24,713 bases of DNA, taken from positions 1-24,713 of the forward strand of contig BDDC01001523.1 of NCBI GenBank assembly GCA_001662425.1. The letters are read 5' to 3'. This document shows, in pieces, positions 9,637 through 17,400 of this stretch. The translations under genes and the position numbers were made by a program. Position 1 is the first letter of the stretch; each line of letters begins with the position of its first letter. A model generated the notes under the pieces. It was not told where the DNA came from. It was given only the letters and a program-made list of their open reading frames with translations, and did not search any database. The stretch comes from Chlamydomonas sphaeroides. Lineage: Eukaryota; Chlorophyta; Chlorophyceae; Chlamydomonadales; Chlamydomonadaceae.

Positions 9637-12600
9637 TTACGCCGCCCGCGTGCGATACACCACCGCATTGGCACCCTCCAGCGGCAGCCGCGCCACGCCC
9701 ACACGCCAGCCGCCGCAGGCGCTATCTCCCCCGCCACCGCTCCCGCCCCCGCCGCCGCTGGTCCCGACCCAAGCGCCGCGTGCCGCCGCTGCCGGCGCGC
9801 CCCCGCACTCGCGGGTGCCGCCTGCACCGCCGCCGTGCTCCCCGCCGGCGCCATGCAACGATGCCGCCTGGGCGCTCCCGCCAGCCGACCGTGCGGCCCC
9901 CGCGGCCCAGGACCCGCTGGCCGCTGCGTGCTCGGCCGCGCCCGCGCCCGCGGCGGGACCCGCCTCCTCCTCGCCTGCCTCGCTCCCGCTCTCGGTCTCG
10001 CTGCCGGTCCCTTCGCTGGCATCCCCTCTTGCGCCCCCATCGTCGCCGCTGCCTGCCTCCTCCTGCCGAGCGGCGCTCCTGCCCCCGGCTGCTGCCTCGG
10101 GGCCGCGAGCTCCCGCGGGCGCCTCCCACACCATCGCCTGCGCGCTCAGCCACTCGAGCGCCGCCGCCGCCGGCGTCCGTGTCACCGCCGCCGCCAGCCC
10201 AGCCGGCTTCCCGCCAGCCCCATCGCTGCCCGCCCCACCGCCGCCAGCAGCGCCGCCGGCGCCTGGCCCCTGCTCCCAGCCCCCGGCGGCAGCTTCCTGC
10301 GACATGTCGTACAGCTGCCGTACATCGCCGTCACCTTCCCCGCAGCTTCCGTCCAGCTGCGCGCGCTGCGCCAGGTAGGCCACCAGCTGCGCGTAGCTCT
10401 CCACCGGGACCGACAGCGGCCCGCGGCCGGGCAGGGCGGGCCCCGCCTCTGGCAGCTGTCGGGTCTGGTCCGCGACCGTTGCAGTCCGGTGCGCTCCGGC
10501 CTCCGCCGGCCGCTGACTGTGCGCAGCCGGGTCCATCTTCGCAGCAGCGGGCATGGGTATCGAGCCTGACGCACCCAAGCCGGGCCCCGCCTGCTGCGGC
10601 TGCTCGTGCAGTGCCTTGGTGGACGGCAGCTGGTGACCGTCTGCCGGCGCTGGCGGCTGCCCCGCCTCTCCTTCGCCCGGCTCCGCGGGCCCTCGCAGCA
10701 GCAGCCGGCGGTGGCTGAAGAGGCGCGGGAAGACGCAGCAGGGCGCAATGGCGAAGGGCTTGCGCAGGGCCAGCGCGCAGTCCAGGATGGCGTCGGTGGC
10801 CTGGTCTGGGTGCAGGCCCACCAGCTGAGGGGGAGGGAGGGAGGGGGGAGGGGTATGCACTGGGAGAGAGGAGGCACAGATGGGAGATAGGAGGGCGGAA
10901 TGTGTGCGTTGTGTGTCTTGTCGAGCGCGGTCCTTCGGAAAGCAGCCACGCCTTCCGCCAGCCAGCCAACCCACCACCCACCACCCGCCAGTCTTAACCC
11001 CGCAGCCAGCTCCCACCACCCCAACCACCCCACCCCAACCAACCAACCCACTAGTGCGCAGTTGCGTAGCAGCTCGGCCGCCGCCTCGTCGCTGCCGTCC
11101 TTGCCCTCCGGGACCTCGCCTTCCCCTCCTCCTCCTCCGCCGCTGCCGCCCTCGCTGCGCCGCCGCCACAGCCACGACCCGAAGCGGCGCTGCACCTGCG
11201 GCAGCACGAACCCTGGCCCCCCGCCGCCCACGTGCTTGAGCCCCGCCTCGTCCAGCTGCTTCCACTGCCAGCGCGACAGCTTGGCGGGCCGCGGCTCCAG
11301 CAGCGTGCAGGTGACGCCCTCGTTGAGGCGGAGGTAGAAGGTGAGCGCGCCGCGGCCGCCTGGAGCGGAGAAGGGAGACAGGGAGATGTCCAGTGTTTAG
11401 GGGTTGTTGTGCAGGGCAAACAGGGATTGGCAGGGCCGCGCCGGTGGAAGGTGAGCGCGCCGCGGCCGCCTGGGGTGGTCAGGAGCGGCGGGGAGGAGGT
11501 TAGGCAGGGTGCCGGGTGCCGTTGAGGGGCCAGCGGGGAGCGGGGGGGCCTGTACCTGCTTCGCCGAAACACACGTATGCACAGCGGGTAGCACTACACC
11601 GGGTCTCGCCACGTCCCCAGCCCCGGCTCACCCGCCACGTCCACCACGCCGCTGCCCGCGTTGAGCGCCTCCCTGCCCCACGTGTCTACCAGCCACCGCC
11701 CCAGCACCGCCGCGCGCGCGCTCTTGGCCGACGACCCCGCGCCGTGCACGAACCCCAGCCGCGCGGCGGCGGCGGCGCGGGCGGGCCGCCTGCGGAGGCG
11801 GCGGGTGCAGCAGCGGCGGCGGGAAGTACGTGGGAGGTGAGCTACACAGCGCTCAGGTCTTGATGGCTGACGAGTCATCGCGTGATGACTGCTCGCCAAT
11901 GCGGCCGGGCGCGATGGCTGACGAGTCATCCTGGGCCCCATAGACCACCACTCCGCTCCATCGCCCTCTGCCCACCTGATCGCCATGAACCGCTTTTGCA
12001 GCTCCGCAGTGCCGCCCCTCTCCTGCGTTTCGGGGGCCAGTGGTCAGGCCGGGTTTGGGCGGGGTGGTGAGATGCGGCTGCTTATGCTGCACATGCCAAT
12101 CTGCGACATGTTGTTGGTCTATACGAATCTATGATGGTTATTGGAAGATGTGGCTGCTCTTTGCGGCGCCGCTGCAGCCAAGCGACCCCGCAAGGCTAGG
12201 CGTCCATGGCGGCGGCCGGTGCTGCGGGGCTTGGGGGCCCACATGATGTTTGTCGTACACATGGTACGGCAATTGACCGGCGACGCACGGATGCAGCCAC
12301 TCGCCTCCGGGTGGTGGAAGCGGCAGCGGTGTGCCTTGGGGCAGCGGCCCGTGGCCTGCCAGTACTTGCATGTCGGCGGCGTCGCCGTCGTCGTTGGCGG
12401 CGGCGCTTGGGCCGAGCTCGCGGCTGCGGCAGACCCGGGGTCGACAGCGCCGCCAGCCGTGTCGAAGGCCGGCGGCGCAGCACCGGCGGCGGCGGGCGGC
12501 GCCGCCGGCTCGCCGGCGGCAGCGGGCGCCTCGGCCTGGCCGGCGGCGTCAGCGGGCGGCGGCGGGTGGGAGGGGGGCGCGGGCGCGGGCTGGGGCAGCC

Positions 12601-13308
12601 AGAAGCTGCCCGGGTGCTCGTCCTTGAAGCGCCGCAGCAGCGTGAGCGAGGCCACGCGCAGCGTGGGGCAGTGCCCGGGCCGGCTGCGCGAGGGCGCCTC
12701 CAGCGTGCCGCGGGCGCGGACCGTGTCGCCGAGCCTGTCCGGGAGGGGCGACAGGTAGGGAGGGAGCGATGGCGGCAGGATGGGCTGGGGAAGGCGAAGG
12801 GGATTGCGCGGGCACGGCAGGGCGCCGGGTGCGGACGGCCGCGGTAAGCCGGCGTCTATGTTTGACTGGGCTGCATGCCGGCCGGCTACGCACCTGACGC
12901 TGTCGCGTATGGCCCGCAGGCTGTCTTCGTCCAAGAGCACCCCGTCCTGTGGTTTGGGCCCGGCCTGCGAGGGTGGAGGTCGGAGAGCACGGCTGGGGTC
13001 AAGGATGGTCGCGAGGAGGAAGGGCCTGACACGCTGCAGCCGTCGCACCGCTTTTAACATAAGCTCCACCCAGCGTTGCCCCTCGTTGTTGCTGCTGGCT
13101 GCGAGCTCAGGACAGCTGCTCTCGTCCAGTATAACGTCGAAGAAAACCTGCGCAGCAGCGATGCAGCGATCGACACGGCGCTAAGTCGCGCAGCGGAGAA
13201 TATCACGCTAGATGCAGAAGTTGTGCTCACCAATCGTTTGCTGAGCGGGCGCTGAAAGCTGACCTGGCCGATCAGCTCGGTCGACACAGGGGTCGGCATG
13301 GCTGCCAT
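9637..13308 (-). CDS. Gene C: OB-fold-like / CCCH zinc finger / SAM-dependent methyltransferase
   Basis: Seven - strand exons: 13308-13231, 13180-12894, 12734-12305, 12022-11976, 11789-11632, 11359-11052 and 10824-9637 (stop TAA). The phases agree throughout and give 831 aa. Residues 25-170 look like an OB-fold: VDRCIAAAQVFFDVILDES, then a long loop, then LGDTVRARGTLE and LRVASLTLLRRFKDEHPGSF. Residues 244-265 form a CCCH finger with spacing C-x8-C-x5-C-x3-H (CKYWQATGRC, then C and H in CRFHH). The methyltransferase domain follows: SAM-binding motif I VVDVAGGRGALTFYL at about 329-343, then TLLEPRPAKLSRWQW, and the family-typical LVGLHPDQATDAILD and PFAIAPCCVFPRLF near 437-470. The last stretch ends in LPLEGANAVVYRTR. 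A low-complexity Ala/Gly/Glu insertion of about 200 residues splits the C-terminal part. I recall similar uncharacterised eukaryotic methyltransferases with the HPDQAT and PCCVF motifs. The OB-like region plus finger suggests an RNA substrate, which is inference. The intron between exons 3 and 4 appears to be GC-AG. Confidence 0.8.
11337..11363 (-). repeat. Original of 27-nt exon-edge repeat (start of gene C exon 6)
   Basis: These 27 nt span the last acceptor bases of intron 5 and the first coding bases of exon 6 of gene C, which encode GGRGALTF of SAM motif I. An identical 27-nt copy lies at 11447-11473 inside intron 5, so the acceptor CAG and the start of the exon are present twice. The downstream acceptor is the one that keeps the frame. 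Confidence 0.85.
11447..11473 (-). repeat. Exact 27-nt copy of exon 6 acceptor edge inside intron 5 of gene C
   Basis: Identical to 11337-11363, 110 nt upstream in transcript sense. It carries its own CAG acceptor preceded by a C-rich tract. If used, translation would pass through the real acceptor in the wrong frame, so it would give a frameshifted product. It is therefore a decoy or rare alternative 3' splice site. Confidence 0.85.
11862..11930. repeat. Direct repeat pair (18 nt) with small palindrome in gene C intron 4
   Basis: gatggctgacgagtcatc occurs exactly at 11862-11879 and 11913-11930. Between them agtcatc-gcgt-gatgact forms a 7-bp inverted repeat. The pair lies in the intron between exons 4 and 5 of gene C and has no coding role that I can see. 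Confidence 0.8.
12299..12304 (-). other. GC-AG intron donor of gene C (intron 3)
   Basis: In transcript sense exon 3 ends ...CACCCGGAG and the intron starts gcgagt. No GT donor nearby gives the phase 0 needed to join the next exon, which starts GAGAGGGGC after acgcag and ends in phase 2, matching exon 5. GAG|gcgagt matches the usual GC-donor consensus, with a strong AG before the cut. Confidence 0.6.
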
Positions 13309-13975
13309 GCCCCCTGACTGCTAGCTCCCCGCCTGCGCAGTGACGGCAGTGTCAAATTGCTGCTATGTTATGCATGGCAGTGGCGCTATAGAGTCCGAGC
13401 CGCATGGCGTTTCAGGGGTCAGGCGGGGCGCCGTCAGGGCCCCGTACCGCCTTCGATCCCGGCGACCGGCATGCCAGGCGCGTACGTCCCGGCTGGTGCA
13501 TCAGCAATCCTCCAACGGCTCACCCACCCAGCTTAGCAGAGACCAAGCAGGCCTACACAACGGCGCCTCGCTGTCTCTGTCCCGGCCGTGGCCTCCGCAA
13601 CCGCCTCCGCCATCCCACCACCGCTCGCGGCTCCGCCACCCAGAGGCCGCCGGCAGCGGCGCCTCGTCGCACACAGCTCGTCCGCTTCCAGCCAGGGGGC
13701 CTACCCTGCATGCCCCCCTGGCCCCTGCGCCCAGCGGCCTGCCCCGGCTAGCTGCGCTGCGCTGCCTCATATGCCCGACTTCCCCCGCTGGACCCCCCAA
13801 GGCTACGCGACAGCTGGGAAAAGGAGCTGCCGCGCGACGCCGCGCCCTGCCGAAGGCAGTCGCCGTCACGGCCTCCTGCGTTCGCTCCATGCCATCCGCC
13901 GCTGGCCGCTCCCTATACTCTGCCAGGTAGCGGGCACCAGCTGAAGCGCCCAGTCTGGTTTGCTTATTACATTAT

Positions 13976-13998
13976 TTGCTTGCCGCCGTCGCAAGCAA
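13976..13998. repeat. 8-bp inverted repeat in divergent promoter region
   Basis: ttgcttgc (13976-13983) and gcaagcaa (13991-13998) are exact reverse complements around a 7-nt loop, directly after an AT-rich patch. It could be a cruciform or a protein-binding dyad, or a chance event. Confidence 0.5.
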
Positions 13999-14369
13999 CC
14001 CCGCTTATAGCGCCCGCCGCCGCTGGGGCCGCTGCCGCTCTGTCGGGAGCGCTGAACGGCCCCCAGCAAGCGGCAGGAGCGCCACACATGGCTGCTGGGA
14101 GGTCTGGCGGTGATGTGCCAGGATCGGTCGTCGGGTTAGGTGCGGGCAGCGTGTGGAGGGGAGCGGAGAGGGACAGGACCGTATGGTACGGGCGGGGTTT
14201 GCACGAACCCAGCCCGCTTTGGTCGGTTTGTAGCTCAACCTTCTGCCTGTGATCTAGCGCCGCAGGAAACGCCCGGTCTTGCTACGCTTTCACGTCGTGG
14301 CTGTGACGACAGCTTGTGTTCGCACGCTGTCACCTGTGAACACCACACGCAAACGCGTGGCTCGCTAGC

Positions 14370-14376
14370 TTTATAT
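14370..14376 (+). promoter_or_regulatory. TATA-like box upstream of the CDPK
   Basis: tttatat stands out in GC-rich surroundings 41 nt before the chosen ATG at 14417. A start site about 25-30 nt downstream would give a very short 5' UTR. This is acceptable but unusual, and is a reason for caution over either the box or the start codon. Confidence 0.4.
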
Positions 14377-14416
14377 CCTCGCGAGCGTCCTAGCTTAGCT
14401 GCGTTTGCCGGGGCGC

Positions 14417-17400
14417 ATGGGCTTTCGATGCGTGTTACGAGGCCAGCGCGCCGAGGCCAGCGGCTGGAGGAGCGGCGTTGCGGTCGACAAATGTGTCTCG
14501 TCACGGCTTTGTAGCAGCTCTCGGACTCTGGGAAACGACGTCGGGAGCTTGACTGGCAATGCGCCTACCCCTGCCTCCCGTCGCGACGTGTCGCTTCCAG
14601 CGACTAGCACCAGCAGTAACCCAAAACCAGCCGCTACTGGAGCCATATCCGCCAGCAGCTTGCGCGAGTTCGGGTAGGTCCGAGACGCTGTCGTGGCTTC
14701 TCCTCGCGGCACTGTCCCCTGCCCCTCCTGCTTTGGCCCCTCCCCGCCCACACAAACCCACCTGTCCCGCCCAACCCGCTGCCCTTATGCGGGTGCTGGA
14801 CAGACAAACGTCCAGTGCGGCAAACGATGTTGACGCGCCCCCGCCCCGTGCCCCGCCCCCGCTCCGGTGCCGGTGCCGCAGCTTCGCGCACGACTTTGCG
14901 GACCGCTACACCCTTGGCCGCACCATCGGCTCCGGCACCTTCGGCACGGTGCACCTAGCCGTGGACAAGGCCAGCGGCCAGGAGTGAGCGCCGGGGCAGC
15001 GGCAGGGGAGCTGGGCACCCGGCGGCTGGCGCACCGCCGGCGGGCGGCAGCAGGCCGGGCGATGCGCCGCAGCGCTCGCCAGCCGCCAGCTTGGGGCGTC
15101 GCGTGGGCGTGGTTGCAGTCATGCACGGCATGGGTCCGTGTCTGTGTCGGATACACAGCGCCATGGGCGTGCCCATGGCCCCGACGTCCAGACGTCATGT
15201 GGACCGTGTCGGGCCCGGGCCGCGGGCAGCTGGCGGGCCGACAGGCGCTAGGCCCAGCCGCTGCCAGCCCCTGCCGTGGGGCAGCTGTGATCTTGTTGAC
15301 ACACGTGCACACGTGTGCATGTGCGTGCCCCCCCCCCCACCATGTGTGTGTCGGCAGGGTGGCGGTCAAGGTCATCACCAAGCGCATCATGAGCGGGTAC
15401 CTGGAGCGCCACTTCGTGCGCCGGGTGCAGCACGAGGTGGGTGCGCAATGAGCCGGGGGGCGCCGGGGGCCGGGGGAGGGTGGGTGGGCGCTACATACGG
15501 GGCCTGCTGCAGCGCACCTGGCTGGTCGGGCGCGTCACGAGGCCGGTTAGGGCCTTGCTTAGAGGCGCTTGGGCGACTCGCACGGCTGGCGGGGGCCGTT
15601 GCGGCCGGCCACGGTCGCGGGCAGCAGGGGGCGCCAGGCCATGCGGCAGGCCATGCGGGGGCCGGGCGGGGCCATCGGGCCGGCGACATCAGGCGCGCCC
15701 CGAGCGGGGCTGCCGGTATGCTCGCGCCAGGGCGTCTGGCGCCTCGGGCTGCGGTGCCGCGCTTCTGATTCATCGGCCGCACGGTGGCGGTGTGCTGCAT
15801 TGTCGTGCGCCGTACGGGTCCTTCCGTACCGCGTCTGCCGTACCGCAGGTGGACATCTACAACCACGTGGGCCACTCGCTCAACGTGGCGTACATGTACG
15901 GCGCGTACGAGAGCAGCGCGCAGGTGCAGCTGGTCATGGAGCTGTGCACAGGTGGGGCCCACCTGCCGTACCGTCACACATGTGCCGTACGATTGTGCCG
16001 ATGGATGGGCTGGCGCCGTGCCGGTCGTCGCCTGGCACTCTGCCGTCCCACCGCTTGCCGCCAGTCCCTCACCCTACGCCGCCCCTCGCTCTGCCCGGCT
16101 GTTCCCTCCCCCGTGGGCTGCACATGACTACCCGCCCTCCATTCCTTTCCCCCTACAGGCGGCGAGCTGTGGACGCGCGTGCTGCGCGGCAAGTACGACG
16201 AGGCGGCCGCTGCAGCGCTCATCCGGGAGATCCTGCGCACCGTGGCGCAGTGCCACGCCAAGGGTGGGGCCGGGGCTGCGGAGGCCGGGGCGAGGGCTGG
16301 GGCGGGCATAGGATCTGGGCAGGTGTGGGAGGCCCAGCCCCGCCTGCAAGGCGCCGGCCTGTTGCTGCAGACCCATGGCGCCTCCGAACCCTCTGCCGCT
16401 CCCCGATTTATCCCCGCCCCCCACCGCCGCAGGTATCGTGCTGCGCGACGTCAAGCCGGAGAACTTCCTGTTCCTCACGCCGGCGGCCGACGCGCCGCTC
16501 AAGATGATTGACTTCGGGCTGGCGGCCTACTGCAGGTGTGGGCGAGGGGAGCGGTGCTGCGCTGCTGCCACCCGGCCGACGGGCGCATGCCAGTCGACAG
16601 CTCGAGTGCCTCGTGGCAGCGTGCACGACAGCAAGGACAGCCGCAGCATGGCTGGTCGATCGCAGGCTACAGGTGGAGCCCTTGCCCCCACGGCCCATTG
16701 CATGCCGCTGCCCTGCTGCACCCAGTAAGGCTCTGACCGCAGGCAGCAGGTGCAGGGCGGTGCGGGGCGGTGCGGGCAGCATTGGAGGGGGGCGGGCGGG
16801 GCTAGCAACCTGTCCCCCCTGCCCCGCTGCCACCCGCATCAGGCCCGGCCAGCTGCTGAGCGACCGCGCGGGCTCGCCGCTGTACGTGGCTCCAGGTGGG
16901 GCGGGGACTGCGGAAGAGACGGAGGGGCCTCTGTCACAGGGTCAGGCAGGGGGCCGGCCCAAAGGGGAAGGAAGGCGCCTGGCAGCGGGTGGATGAGGCC
17001 ACCCGGCCCCTGCCTCTGCGCCTGACGCTGTGGGCCCCTCCCCATCGCTGCCGTCCCAACGGGTGGGGAGGGGGCCTGCGCCTATCGCCAGGGAGGATGT
17101 GTCTCAAAGGAAATGAAGGGATGGAAGGAGTGCCCGACGAGGGCCGGCCTCTGGGGAGGGAGGAAGCGCCTGCCTTGGAAGGGCCTGCCTAGGGAAGAAA
17201 GGGAGCGCCGTGGGCGGGCAGGTTGGACCGTGGCTCTCCTTGGGGGGGGCGGGTGCGGCCTCTGCACATGGCCGCCCTCTACCCTTTCCCCGCCCCTCCG
17301 CCCTGCGTCCTCTCTGCATAGCACAACGCCGCCAGAGCATGCGGCGTGCACGACTGCCGGCCAACCCCCTTCCCCCTTGCCCCTTACGCTGGGAGTTTCG

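Larger units (their letters stand above)
13309..14416. promoter_or_regulatory. Divergent intergenic region between gene C (-) and the CDPK (+)
   Basis: About 1.1 kb separates the two divergent start codons, so both promoters should lie here. On the + side a tttatat box is at 14370-14376. On the - side only a weak ctatagag is seen at 13386-13393. An 8-bp hairpin (ttgcttgc / gcaagcaa, 7-nt loop) lies at 13976-13998, next to an AT-rich attacattattt patch. Open frames in 13340-13944 show no domain and no convincing splice structure, and I treat them as chance. Confidence 0.45.

Noticed and set aside
9421..10718. Long + strand open frames opposite gene C exon 7
   Set aside because: Pro/Ser/Arg-rich shadows of the methyltransferase exon. 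The - strand frame has recognisable motifs and consistent splice phases.
13352..13375. Seven-codon uORF before the gene C start
   Set aside because: The only TATA-like site (13386-13393) is so close that transcription would probably begin after the uORF start. The leader is not known.
13588..13944. 118-codon Pro/Ser/Arg-rich + frame in the divergent region
   Set aside because: Low-complexity, with a donor-like gtagcg at its end but no matching downstream exon.
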